Below are positions 1-8,113 of a stretch of DNA of 14,907 nt, piece after piece (position 1 is the stretch's first letter; the number at the start of each line of letters is the position of its first letter). Source of the stretch: a bacterium. Lineage in GTDB: Bacteria > Gemmatimonadota > Gemmatimonadetes > Gemmatimonadales > Gemmatimonadaceae. The notes below the pieces were generated by a model. That model worked only from the letters and a program-made list of their open reading frames with translations. It ran no database searches and was not told where the DNA came from. The DNA is taken from NCBI GenBank assembly GCA_021802745.1, contig JAJZRK010000065.1, forward strand, positions 1 to 14,907. The letters are read 5' to 3'. Made by a program: the position numbers and the translations under genes.

Positions 1-2
1 CC

Positions 3-1397
3 ATAGGGCTCTGGTGGTCCATTGACACCGCGGCGTCCGGCTGGCAGGCCGCGGTGGATCTGCCGTGGATCCCGCAGTGGGGCGTGCGCTTCTCCGTCGG
101 CCTCGACGGGATCGCCATGGTCCTCGTCCTGCTGACCACGCTGATGATGCCGCTGGCGGTGCTGGGGAGCTGGACGAGCATCCGCACGAAAGTGCACGCC
201 TACTACGCCAACCTGCTGATCCTTACCGTCGGCATGCTCGGCGTGTTCCTGTCACTCGACCTCGTACTCTTCTACGTGATGTGGGAGATCATGCTCGTCC
301 CGATGTACCTGATCATCGGCGTCTGGGGCGGGGAACGGCGGCTCTACGCGGCGATCAAGTTCTTCATCTATACCATGATCGGCTCGCTGTTGATGCTGGT
401 CGCCATTCTGTACCTCGGCGCCGAGTCGTCGCGGGTGGCAGGTGCGCCCAACTTCAGCTACGACTTCATCCTGAACAACGTGCATCTCGATCCGACCACC
501 ACGTTGTGGCTGTTCGGGGCGTTCGCGCTCGCGTTCGCGGTGAAGGTGCCGATGTTCCCGTTCCACACGTGGCTGCCCGACGCGCACGTCGAGGCGCCGA
601 CGGCCGGCTCGGTGATCCTGGCCGCCATCATGCTGAAGATGGGCACCTTCGGGTTCATCCGGTTCGCGCTGCCGCTCTTCCCGTCGGCGGCCATGAACCC
701 GGCGGTGCGCAGCTTCATCATCGTGCTGGCGGTCATCGGCATCGTCTACGGCGCACTGGTCGCCATGGTGCAGCCGGACTTCAAGAAGCTGGTGGCGTAT
801 AGCTCGGTGAGCCATCTCGGCTTCGTGATGCTCGGCGTCTTCGCGCTGACCACGGAGTCCATGCAGGGCGCCCTGCTGATCAACGTGAACCACGGCATTT
901 CCACGGGCGCGTTGTTCCTCCTGGTGGGCATGATCTACGAGCGCCGCCACACGCGCATGATCGAGGACTACGGCGGCATCGCCAAGGTGGTCCCCATCTT
1001 CGCCACGATCCTCACCATCGTCTCGCTCAGCAGCATTGGCGTGCCGGGCACGAACGGCTTCATCGGCGAGTTCCTGGTGCTGGTCGGCTCGTTCAAGACG
1101 CAGCCGGTGGCCAGCGTCATCTCGGCAACCGCCGTCATCTTTGCGGCGGCGTACCTGCTGTGGGCGCTGCAGCGCATCATCTACAACAAGCTGTCCAAGC
1201 CGGAGAACGAGGCGATCAAGGACCTCAACTGGCGCGAGATCGGCCTGCTCGTTCCGCTGATCGCCGCCATCCTCTGGATCGGCGTCTATCCCAAGCCCCT
1301 GCTTGAAAAGACCGAACCGACCGCCCGCCGCCTCGTGACGTATGTCGAGTCGGCATCCGGCCGGGTTCCGGTGACCGCTTCCAACACGGCGCGATAA
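3..1397 (+). CDS. nuoM: NADH-quinone oxidoreductase subunit M (5' partial)
   Basis: Membrane subunit of respiratory complex I, one of the three Mrp-antiporter-like subunits that pump protons as NADH reduces quinone. The frame is open to the left edge. The first visible residues match the E. coli protein at about residue 50-70, so roughly 50-70 N-terminal residues are missing and the GTG at 54 is not the true start. Hallmark residues are visible: the TM5 glutamate in VMWEIMLVPMY (codon 285-287), the TM7 lysine in FAVKVPMFPFHTWLPDAH (codon 543-545), a further lysine in IMLKMGTFGF (codon 636-638) and the channel histidine in NVNHGIS (codon 891-893). The conserved KKLVAYSSVSHLGFV block follows the TM7-TM8 region. 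The stop codon TAA directly abuts the nuoN ATG, so the two are probably translated from one message. No frameshift or missing key residue is seen. Confidence 0.97.
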   Translation: MGLWWSIDTAASGWQAAVDLPWIPQWGVRFSVGLDGIAMVLVLLTTLMMPLAVLGSWTSIRTKVHAYYANLLILTVGMLGVFLSLDLVLFYVMWEIMLVPMYLIIGVWGGERRLYAAIKFFIYTMIGSLLMLVAILYLGAESSRVAGAPNFSYDFILNNVHLDPTTTLWLFGAFALAFAVKVPMFPFHTWLPDAHVEAPTAGSVILAAIMLKMGTFGFIRFALPLFPSAAMNPAVRSFIIVLAVIGIVYGALVAMVQPDFKKLVAYSSVSHLGFVMLGVFALTTESMQGALLINVNHGISTGALFLLVGMIYERRHTRMIEDYGGIAKVVPIFATILTIVSLSSIGVPGTNGFIGEFLVLVGSFKTQPVASVISATAVIFAAAYLLWALQRIIYNKLSKPENEAIKDLNWREIGLLVPLIAAILWIGVYPKPLLEKTEPTARRLVTYVESASGRVPVTASNTAR

Positions 1398-2912
1398 ATG
1401 ATCTTCGACCTCGCGAATCCGGCGCAGCTCATGCAGGCCCTCGGGCCCGACCTGCTGCTCATGGCCGGTGCCATGGTCCTGATGCTCTGGGCGGCCTGGC
1501 GGCCCGACTCCAATGAACATCAGCGGACCATCGGCATGGCCGCGCTCGCCCTGATCGTGGCGACCATCGCCCTGACCATCTGGTACGCCGGCCGCGGACT
1601 GTCGTCGGGTGTTGGCATCATCGCGGTGGACAACTTCCGGTGGGCCGCCGACCTCGTCTGCCTCCTCGGCGCGTTCGGCGCCGTGGCACTCGGCATGGAA
1701 TACAACCCGCGCGAGCGCATCCTCCCCGCCGAGACGCACGTGCTCGTGCTCTTCGCGACCGCCGGCATGATGATGCTGGCAGCCGCGCGCGACCTGATGA
1801 TCGTCTTCCTCGGCGTCGAGCTGATGTCGGTGGCGGTGTATGTGCTCGCCGGGCTCAACCGCCGCAGCAACAAGTCGGCTGAGGGCGCGCTGAAGTACTT
1901 CCTGCTCGGCGCGTTCGCGTCGGCGTTCCTGCTGTACGGCATCGCCCTGATCTACGGCGCCACGGGTTCGACCAACCTGAACGTGATCGGCCAGCGGATC
2001 GTCGCGGGCAATTACGTGGCGCACCCGATGGCGCTCGTCGGCACGGCGCTGCTGCTGGTGGGCTTCGGCTTCAAGGTGGCCGCCGCGCCGTTCCACATGT
2101 GGGCGCCTGACGTCTACGAAGGGGCGCCGACACCGATTACCGCGTTCATGGCGACCGCCGTCAAGGCGGCGGCGTTCACGACCTTCGTGCGCGTCTGGCT
2201 CGAGGCGCTCCCCGGCATGGGCGACGCCTGGTTCAAGCCCGTCTGGTGGCTCGCCGCCGTGGCCATGTTCGTCGGCAACACGGTGGCGCTGTCGCAGCGC
2301 AACCTGAAGCGCCTGCTCGCGTATTCGTCCATCGCGCACTCAGGCTACCTGATGGTGGCGGTGGCCACGGGAACGCTTGCCGGTTCGGCGGCCTTCCTGT
2401 TCTATATCGTCGCGTATACGCTGGCCTCGTTTGGCGCCTTTGCCGTGGTGATCACCGTCGGCAAGGAAGGCGACACCAACAACGAGCTGGTGGACTACGA
2501 AGGGCTCTGGCACGTGCGTCCGTGGCTCGCGGTGGCAATGAGCGTCTTCATGCTCTCGCTGACGGGCTTCCCGATCTTCGGCGGCATCGGCTTCTTCGGA
2601 AAGTGGTACCTGCTGATGGCCGCCATCGAGGCGCCGCGCCCGCTGACCACCCTCGCCGTCGTGCTGGTGCTGACGTCGGTGGTGTCGGCGGGCTACTACC
2701 TGAACGTCGTGCGCGTGATGTTCATGAAGCCGCGGCCCGAGGGCGCCGGCACGCCGGAGCGCGCCGGACCGCTCACCCGCGGCGTCGTCTTCGCCGCGGC
2801 GCTGGCGATACTCGCCCTTGGCGTCGTGCCCAGCCGCCTGATCGGCTGGAGCCGCAACAGCATACCACGAGCGCCATCGGTCGAGGCGGCATCGGCCGAC
2901 CTCCCGAAGTAG
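1398..2912 (+). CDS. nuoN: NADH-quinone oxidoreductase subunit N
   Basis: Antiporter-like membrane subunit of complex I, 504 residues (E. coli NuoN is 485). It is hydrophobic throughout, with about 14 membrane segments expected for the family. The proton-path residues are visible: Glu141 in FLGVELMSVAVYVLAGL, Lys226 in GFGFKVAAAPFHMWAPDVYEG and Lys256 in MATAVKAAAF, followed by RNLKRLLAYSSIAHSGYLM and a C-terminal lysine in GFFGKWYLL. The GAPTPITAF motif is typical of NuoN and separates it from NuoM and NuoL. The ATG follows the nuoM TAA with no gap, which implies translational coupling. It is the last gene of the nuo operon here: a strong hairpin begins 7 bases after the stop and the next gene is unrelated. 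Confidence 0.97.
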   Translation: MIFDLANPAQLMQALGPDLLLMAGAMVLMLWAAWRPDSNEHQRTIGMAALALIVATIALTIWYAGRGLSSGVGIIAVDNFRWAADLVCLLGAFGAVALGMEYNPRERILPAETHVLVLFATAGMMMLAAARDLMIVFLGVELMSVAVYVLAGLNRRSNKSAEGALKYFLLGAFASAFLLYGIALIYGATGSTNLNVIGQRIVAGNYVAHPMALVGTALLLVGFGFKVAAAPFHMWAPDVYEGAPTPITAFMATAVKAAAFTTFVRVWLEALPGMGDAWFKPVWWLAAVAMFVGNTVALSQRNLKRLLAYSSIAHSGYLMVAVATGTLAGSAAFLFYIVAYTLASFGAFAVVITVGKEGDTNNELVDYEGLWHVRPWLAVAMSVFMLSLTGFPIFGGIGFFGKWYLLMAAIEAPRPLTTLAVVLVLTSVVSAGYYLNVVRVMFMKPRPEGAGTPERAGPLTRGVVFAAALAILALGVVPSRLIGWSRNSIPRAPSVEAASADLPK

Positions 2913-2919
2913 AGGGTCC

Positions 2920-2948
2920 TCAACGCCTCGCCGCCCGCGAGGCGTTGA
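2920..2948 (+). terminator. Hairpin after nuoN, probable transcription terminator
   Basis: A perfect 11-bp inverted repeat: left arm 2920-2930 (TCAACGCCTCG), 7-base loop 2931-2937, right arm 2938-2948. It lies 7 bases after the nuoN stop and ahead of a functionally unrelated gene, where an operon terminator is expected. The downstream bases are not a clean T-tract, so this is either an atypical intrinsic terminator or an mRNA 3' stabiliser. The hairpin is seen directly; the role is inferred. Confidence 0.7.
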
Positions 2949-2962
2949 CGTCTCTGGCGCGT

Positions 2963-2968
2963 TAAGTT
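2963..2968 (+). promoter_or_regulatory. Candidate -10 element before the phosphomannomutase gene
   Basis: TAAGTT, 27 bases ahead of the ATG at 2996. It is followed by TCCGCC-like bases (GTTAAGTTCCGCC), nearly the same string as upstream of sucC (GGTAAATTCCGCC). No good -35 is found at 16-18 bases. A TTGACG at 2945-2950 is only 12 bases away and lies in the terminator's right arm. The call rests on resemblance to the other TANNTT boxes in the window. Confidence 0.4.
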
Positions 2969-2995
2969 CCGCCTGAACCCGTCAACCAACGAGCC

Positions 2996-4360
2996 ATGAT
3001 CAACGCTGGCATTTTCCGCCAATACGACATCCGAGGTGTGGTCGGCGACGACCTCACCCTCGAAGCCGCTGAAGGCATCGGCCGCGGCTACGCCACGCTG
3101 CTGGCCGAGCGCGGCATTGCCGGCGCCGTCGCCGTGGGGCGCGACAACCGGCACAGCGGCACGTCGCTCGTGGGCGCGCTCGTGAAGGGACTCACCGACT
3201 GCGGCCTCGAGGTCGTGGACATCGGAGTGGCGCCAACCCCGGTGCTGTACTGGAGCCTGCACCACGCTGGTGTCGTGGGCGGCATCCAGGTCACGGGGTC
3301 GCATAATCCGCCCGAGTTCAACGGATTCAAGCTCTCCGTCGGCACGACGTCGTTGCATGGCGAGGGCATCCAGCAGCTCTACCAGCGCATCGCCGTCAGC
3401 AGGAATGCGGTGACCAAAGGATCGGTGCGTTCGCTGGCCGTCATTGACGACTACGTCGCCGACATCGTGGGGCGCATCGGCAAGATCAAGCGCCCGCTCA
3501 AGGTGGTCGTGGACTGCGGCAACGGCGTGGGCGCCCTCACCGCGCCGCAGGTGTGCAGGGGACTCGGCGTGGACGCCACGCTCCTCTTCGCCGAAAGCGA
3601 CGGCAGCTTTCCGAACCACCATCCCGACCCGACGGTCGTGGAGAACCTGCAGGACCTGATCGCCGCGGTGAAACGCACGGGCGCCGAACTCGGCATCGGA
3701 TTCGACGGCGATGCGGACCGCATCGGCATCGTGGACCGCCACGGCACCATCATCTGGGGCGACTACCTGCTGCTGCTGTACGCCCGCGACGTGCTGGAGC
3801 GCACCGGGAAGGGGCAGTCCATCATCTTCGACGTCAAGTGCTCCCAGGCGCTCCCCGACGCCATTCGCAAGGCGGGCGGCGAACCGCTCATGTGGAAGAC
3901 CGGGCACTCGCTCATCAAGGAGAAGATGAAGGAGCTGCACGCCCCCCTCGCCGGCGAGATGTCCGGGCACATGTTCTTCACCGAGGGCTTCTACGGGCAC
4001 GACGACGCGGTCTACGCCGCGGCGCGGCTGCTGCGCATTCTCGGCGACAGTGGCAAGCGTGTAGACGAACTGCTGGCCGACGTCCCGCGCTTCGTGAGCA
4101 CACCGGAGCTGCGCGTGGAGTGCCCCGACGACCGCAAGTTCGCGATTGTTGCCGCGGCGCAGGCGCACTTCGCGAAGCATCGGGAAGTGATCGCGGTGGA
4201 TGGCGCGCGCATCCTCTTCGGCGACGGGTGGGGGCTGATCCGCGCCTCGAACACGCAGCCCATCCTCGTCATGCGCTTCGAGGCGCTCACGGAGGCGCGC
4301 CTCGCGGAGATCCGCGCCGAGGTCGAGGGATGGCTGCGCCTGCAGGGTGTCGGCGCATAG
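2996..4360 (+). CDS. manB: Phosphomannomutase/phosphoglucomutase (AlgC/ManB type)
   Basis: Cytosolic alpha-D-phosphohexomutase of 454 residues, the usual size for the bacterial PMM/PGM group. It interconverts hexose 6-phosphates and 1-phosphates (mannose, glucose), feeding GDP-mannose, UDP-glucose, exopolysaccharide or lipopolysaccharide synthesis. All four active-site loops are present: the phosphoserine loop VTGSHNPPEFNGFK with Ser102; the metal-binding loop FDGDADR with Asp237, Asp239 and Asp241; the sugar-specificity loop GEMSGH at 320-325; and the phosphate-binding loop RASNTQP at 416-422. The N-terminus IFRQYDIRGVVGD and the segment MWKTGHSLIKEKMKE closely resemble Pseudomonas AlgC, which favours dual PMM/PGM activity over GlmM. 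The ATG at 2996 begins the conserved N-terminus; only a weak GAG precedes it. The gene probably starts a new transcript after the nuo terminator and is followed one base later by the UPF0182 gene. No sugar-nucleotide genes lie nearby to narrow its pathway. Confidence 0.95.
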   Translation: MINAGIFRQYDIRGVVGDDLTLEAAEGIGRGYATLLAERGIAGAVAVGRDNRHSGTSLVGALVKGLTDCGLEVVDIGVAPTPVLYWSLHHAGVVGGIQVTGSHNPPEFNGFKLSVGTTSLHGEGIQQLYQRIAVSRNAVTKGSVRSLAVIDDYVADIVGRIGKIKRPLKVVVDCGNGVGALTAPQVCRGLGVDATLLFAESDGSFPNHHPDPTVVENLQDLIAAVKRTGAELGIGFDGDADRIGIVDRHGTIIWGDYLLLLYARDVLERTGKGQSIIFDVKCSQALPDAIRKAGGEPLMWKTGHSLIKEKMKELHAPLAGEMSGHMFFTEGFYGHDDAVYAAARLLRILGDSGKRVDELLADVPRFVSTPELRVECPDDRKFAIVAAAQAHFAKHREVIAVDGARILFGDGWGLIRASNTQPILVMRFEALTEARLAEIRAEVEGWLRLQGVGA

Positions 4361-4361
4361 C

Positions 4362-6806
4362 ATGACGCTGCGGCGCGCCCTCGTGCTGGCTGGCGCGGCG
4401 CTCGCCGCGGCGCTGGTGGCCGGCCGGCTTCTCGCCGGGGTGTATGCCGAGTGGGCGTGGTTCGACTCCCTTGGCGCGGCGGCGCTCTGGCGGGCGCGAT
4501 TCGCGGCGCTCACCTCCCTGCGGCTCGGGTTGATGGCGGTTGCCTTCGCGTTCACGTTCGGCAACCTGCTGGTCATGCGGCGCTCCATCGTCTCGCTGGT
4601 GCTGCCGCGACAGGTCGCGAACCTGCGCATCGGCGAGGTGGTGCCCGGCCGGGCGCTCACGCTCACGGCGGCGGCACTCAGCGCGATCATCGCCGCCGCC
4701 GTCGCACTGCCCGAGAGCGACTGGCTCGCGCTGCTTCGCGCGCGCTGGGCCACGCCCCTCGGCGAGATTGATCCGTACCTCGGCCGCGACATCGCGTTCT
4801 GGACGGCGTGGCTGCCGATGGAGCGCGTCGTGCACGCGTGGGCGGTGCTGCTTGGCGCCGTCGTCGGCTTCGCCGTGATCCTCCTGTATTCACTCACGCC
4901 GTCGGTGCATCTCGATCGGGGCCGGCTGCACGTCAGCACCTGGGTGCGGCGGCATTTCGCCCTGTATTCCGCGGCGCTGCTCCTCCTCGTCGCGTGGGGT
5001 TACCGCCTCGACGCCTTTGATCTGCTGCTGCACGGCAGCGGCGCGCGCGAGGCATTTACCGCGTTCGACCACCGCGTCCTCTACCCGTACACCATCGCGC
5101 TGAGCATCGGCACCGCCGGTGTTGCGGTCATTGTCGCCTGGACCGGGTGGGTGGGCTACCAGCGCGCGATGCTCGGCGCCCTGCTCGTCGTGCTGATTGC
5201 CGGCCCGATGGGGCGCGTGGGACTCCCATTGCTTGACCGTCGCGTGGGCAGCGACCGCGAGCGGGCAACGCTGGAGCGGCCCTACGAACACGCGCGTCTG
5301 CTCTACACACGCCGGGCGTTCGGCGTGGATGAGATCATCCGCGGGGCGGGGGCCGACAGCCTGCGGGTTCCGGTGGCGGCGATTTCCCCGCGCGTCAGCG
5401 GCTGGGATCCCGCGGCGTTGGCCCTCGCCGCCGGCGAGGAACCCGGGGTGGCGCCCACCACCGCGGCCGGGGCCTGGCGCGTGGTGGGCGGCGACTCGCT
5501 CCGTGCGGTCATCCCGTTCGGCGGCACCGACGAGTCGGCGCCGCTCGCCCGGCTCACCGTGCAGGAACTCGACCCCGCCGATGCCGATGAACGCGGCGCG
5601 CCGTGGCCGTCCGGCGCAACGGCGTACGCCACGCTTGCCCCCCTGGCCATCGGGATTCGGGTGGAACCCGTGCGGCTCATCACCGACTCGCTCGCGCATG
5701 TGGCGGCCCCGGTCTTCGGCAGCGGATGGCATCGCCTCGCACTGGCGTGGGGCGTGCAGCGCCTGCGCCTCGCCTTCGGCGCGCCCGACCCCATTCGCAC
5801 GCGGCTCCTCGTTCGCCGGGACGTACGCGCCCGCGTGCGGGCACTCTTTCCGTTCTTCGCCGTCGGCGCGACTCCGCAGGCGTTCGTGGCGCACGATTCG
5901 CTCTGGTGGGCGGTCGAACTGTTCAACGCCGGCGAGGACTACCCGCTCTCCGAGCCCGTGGTGCTGGGGGGGGCAACCCTCCGATTCGCCACGCCGGCCG
6001 CCGTCGCGCTCGTCAATGCGCACAGCGGCCGCGTGCACGCGCTCGTGCCGCGCCGGCCCGACAAGATGACCAAGTGGTGGCGCGACCGCTTGCCGGCACT
6101 CTTTGTGACCCGTGACGGCATGGACGGCGACATTCTCGCGGCGCTGCCGCCGCCGGTGGATCGCGCCACGCTGCAGGGCAGCGCGCTGGCCCGCACGGGA
6201 TTCCGCAATGACACCCTGGCCGTGCGTCCGCTTTTCCAGGCAGACGACGCCGACGTGGAACTCCTTTCCGGAGCGCCCACCCCATTCGTGAGCCCGGCGA
6301 CCGGCAATCCGTTGGCATGGGGGGTGCCCGCCGTGGACGCCATTGACCGAATGCGCGGCGTCTTCGTGGCCGTCGGCGGCGCGTACCCGCGCACGGCCCT
6401 CGTCGAGCAGCCCGACTCGGTGCGGTGGTCGTCGCTGCTCGACCGCCTGCAGCGCGTGGCCGACTCGGCGCGCATCAGCCGCAGCAAGCGTCATCCACGC
6501 CGCGGTCGCGTGCAGGTGGTTCCGACAGAGGGCGGCACGCTGGTCCTGCAGTCGTTCTATGACTGGGTGCCCGAACGCGCCCCCGCGCTGACCGGCGTCG
6601 TCGCCGTGCAGGGCAGTGAGCACCGTACCGCGGCCTCGCTCGCGGCCGCGTTCGGCGCGCCCGCGCACGTGGCCGACACCGACGCCCGACTGCGCCTGCG
6701 CATCGCGCGCATTCATGCCGCCATGCAGGAGGCGCTGCGCGCGGGCGACTGGGTCGCGTTCGGGCGCGCCATGGCGGAGTTGCGTGCGCTGAGCGGCGGC
6801 CGCTAG
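4362..6806 (+). CDS. UPF0182 family membrane protein (COG1615)
   Basis: Large membrane protein of unknown function, 814 residues. About seven hydrophobic segments fill the first third (roughly residues 4-28, 53-72, 99-116, 156-177, 199-215, 243-266, 270-284), followed by a long, probably extracytoplasmic domain. Family signatures I recognise are WAWFDSLG (31-38), DPYLGRDIAFW, ERPYEHARLLYTRRAFGVDEI starting at 305, a middle block with LWWAVELFNAGEDYPLS, and the C-terminal YDWVPERAPAL ... GDWVAFGRAM. The family usually runs about 900-1000 residues, so this one is short. The stretch near 560-700 looks divergent, and I cannot find the family's usual block between the middle and C-terminal motifs. 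I chose ATG 4362, one base after the mutase stop; a GTG at 4347 in the same frame would add five residues and overlap that gene. The substrate or partner is unknown. The adjacency suggests, but does not show, an envelope or polysaccharide role. Confidence 0.85.
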   Translation: MTLRRALVLAGAALAAALVAGRLLAGVYAEWAWFDSLGAAALWRARFAALTSLRLGLMAVAFAFTFGNLLVMRRSIVSLVLPRQVANLRIGEVVPGRALTLTAAALSAIIAAAVALPESDWLALLRARWATPLGEIDPYLGRDIAFWTAWLPMERVVHAWAVLLGAVVGFAVILLYSLTPSVHLDRGRLHVSTWVRRHFALYSAALLLLVAWGYRLDAFDLLLHGSGAREAFTAFDHRVLYPYTIALSIGTAGVAVIVAWTGWVGYQRAMLGALLVVLIAGPMGRVGLPLLDRRVGSDRERATLERPYEHARLLYTRRAFGVDEIIRGAGADSLRVPVAAISPRVSGWDPAALALAAGEEPGVAPTTAAGAWRVVGGDSLRAVIPFGGTDESAPLARLTVQELDPADADERGAPWPSGATAYATLAPLAIGIRVEPVRLITDSLAHVAAPVFGSGWHRLALAWGVQRLRLAFGAPDPIRTRLLVRRDVRARVRALFPFFAVGATPQAFVAHDSLWWAVELFNAGEDYPLSEPVVLGGATLRFATPAAVALVNAHSGRVHALVPRRPDKMTKWWRDRLPALFVTRDGMDGDILAALPPPVDRATLQGSALARTGFRNDTLAVRPLFQADDADVELLSGAPTPFVSPATGNPLAWGVPAVDAIDRMRGVFVAVGGAYPRTALVEQPDSVRWSSLLDRLQRVADSARISRSKRHPRRGRVQVVPTEGGTLVLQSFYDWVPERAPALTGVVAVQGSEHRTAASLAAAFGAPAHVADTDARLRLRIARIHAAMQEALRAGDWVAFGRAMAELRALSGGR

Positions 6807-6902
6807 GCGCATCGGGGCACGGGCATCTCGCCGACAGCGGCATCGGGTGATCCCTGAGCGCAACGCGGCACTCTCCGGCTCCCATCTCACGGTACGGCGG
6901 GG

Positions 6903-6908
6903 TAAATT
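6903..6908 (+). promoter_or_regulatory. Candidate -10 element before sucC
   Basis: TAAATT within GGTAAATTCCGCC, 59 bases ahead of the sucC GTG. The same layout of TA-rich hexamer followed by CCGCC is seen before the mutase gene. I find no convincing -35. The 161-base gap 6807-6967 otherwise holds only this box, a small hairpin and the sucC ribosome binding site. Confidence 0.4.
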
Positions 6909-6927
6909 CCGCCCGCACTCTCTGAAT

Positions 6928-6943
6928 GGCGCCGACAGGCGCC
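6928..6943 (+). other. Small GC hairpin in the sucC leader
   Basis: GGCGCC (6928-6933), a GACA loop (6934-6937) and GGCGCC again (6938-6943) form a 6-bp all-GC stem with a four-base loop. It lies between the candidate promoter and the sucC ribosome binding site at 6958-6962. It could affect leader stability or translation. Because GGCGCC is its own reverse complement, it may also be chance in GC-rich DNA. Confidence 0.4.
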
Positions 6944-6967
6944 GCGAACACCTCCCTCGGAGTTCCC

Positions 6968-8113
6968 GTGAATATCCACGAATACCAGGCGAAGGAGATC
7001 CTGCACGGATTCGGCGTGCCGATTCCGGCTGGCAAGGTCGCCACCACGCCTGCTGAAGCGGAAGCCATCGCGAAAGAGTTCGGCGTCGCGGTGATGGTAA
7101 AGGCGCAGGTGCATGCCGGTGGCCGCGGCAAGGCGGGGGGCGTGAAGTTCTGCAAGACGCCCGCCGAGGCCAGGGAGAAGGCCGCCGCCATTCTCGGCAT
7201 GCAGATCAAGGGGCTGACGGTCGAGAAGGTGCTCGTCACCGTCGCCGCCGACATCGGCAGCGAGGCGTACGTCGGCATCATCGTGGACCGCCAGCGCAAG
7301 AAGCCGGTCTTCATGGTCTCGGCCGCCGGTGGCATTGACATCGAGCAGGTCGCGGCCACGACTCCGGAGAAGATCCTCTACCTCCCCGTGGACACGCGCT
7401 ACGGTCTGCGCGGCTACGAGGCCATGCGCATGGGGTTCTTCCTGTACAACGACGTGAAGCTCGCCAAGCAGGCCGCCAAGATCATGCAGCAGCTCTACCA
7501 GGCGTTCATGGCAAGCGGCTGTTCGCTGGCCGAGATCAACCCGCTGGTCGCCACGCCCGCCGGCGAGTGCATCGCCGTGGACGGCAAGATGGTGATTGAC
7601 GACAACGAGCTCGACCGCCACGCCGACATCGAGGCGCTGCGCGACACGTCGTCGGAGGCCGCGTCGGAGGTGGACGCGCGCAACTGCAACCTCACGTTCA
7701 TCAAGCTCGACGGCAACGTGGGCTGCGTCGTCAACGGCGCGGGCCTCGCGATGGCCACGATGGACCTCGTCAAGTATTACGGCGGCGAGCCGGCCAACTT
7801 CCTCGACATCGGCGGGTCGTCGAACCCCGAGAAGGTGGTGAACGCCCTGCGCATCATTACCGCCGACCCGAACGTGAAGTGCATCCTGTTCAACATTTTC
7901 GGTGGCATCACGCGCACCGATGACGTGGCCAACGGCATCGTCACCGCCACCAGGGCGAATCCGCTGAAGGTGCCGATCGTGATCCGTCTCACCGGCACCA
8001 ACGAAGAGATCGCCATGAAGATCCTCACCGAGAACGGCTTCTCGGCGTCGGCCGACATGGACGAAGCCGTCATCCAGGCCGTCAAGCTGGCGAAAGGAGG
8101 AAAGGCCGCGTGA
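6968..8113 (+). CDS. sucC: Succinyl-CoA synthetase beta subunit (ADP/GDP-forming)
   Basis: ATP-grasp beta subunit that, with SucD, converts succinyl-CoA plus NDP and phosphate to succinate, CoA and NTP in the TCA cycle. It has 381 residues from the GTG at 6968 (E. coli 388). That start gives the conserved N-terminus [12 protein letters not shown] and has CGGAG at 6958-6962, 5 bases upstream; an in-frame ATG at 6926 would add 14 uncharacteristic residues and has no ribosome binding site. Visible motifs are Lys45 and the nucleotide-binding [14 protein letters not shown] (47-60), AEINPLV with Glu189 and Asn191, Asp205 in [24 protein letters not shown] and the CoA-ligase C-terminal [16 protein letters not shown]. 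Nucleotide specificity (ATP or GTP) cannot be read from these motifs. It overlaps sucD by 4 bases, typical of a co-translated pair of subunits. Confidence 0.97.
   Translation: MNIHEYQAKEILHGFGVPIPAGKVATTPAEAEAIAKEFGVAVMVKAQVHAGGRGKAGGVKFCKTPAEAREKAAAILGMQIKGLTVEKVLVTVAADIGSEAYVGIIVDRQRKKPVFMVSAAGGIDIEQVAATTPEKILYLPVDTRYGLRGYEAMRMGFFLYNDVKLAKQAAKIMQQLYQAFMASGCSLAEINPLVATPAGECIAVDGKMVIDDNELDRHADIEALRDTSSEAASEVDARNCNLTFIKLDGNVGCVVNGAGLAMATMDLVKYYGGEPANFLDIGGSSNPEKVVNALRIITADPNVKCILFNIFGGITRTDDVANGIVTATRANPLKVPIVIRLTGTNEEIAMKILTENGFSASADMDEAVIQAVKLAKGGKAA

Noticed and set aside
54..56. GTG as the start of nuoM
   Set aside because: The frame is open to the window edge and upstream codons plus homology show that the N-terminus lies outside the window.
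252..2339. Long open frame on the minus strand across nuoM and nuoN (695 codons)
   Set aside because: It mirrors strongly conserved genes on the other strand and reads as low-complexity Arg/His/Glu/Asp-rich protein, typical of GC-rich shadow frames.
2696..4939. Long minus-strand open frame across the mutase gene (747 codons)
   Set aside because: It covers the end of nuoN, a hairpin and two recognised genes; the composition is that of a shadow frame and no domain is visible.
4890..6890. Minus-strand open frame opposite the UPF0182 gene (666 codons)
   Set aside because: The + strand has family motifs to its C-terminus; the minus frame shows none and is Arg/His/Gly-rich.
6926..6967. ATG 6926 as the start of sucC
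   Set aside because: It adds 14 residues not found in the family and lacks a ribosome binding site; GTG 6968 has CGGAG and the conserved N-terminus.
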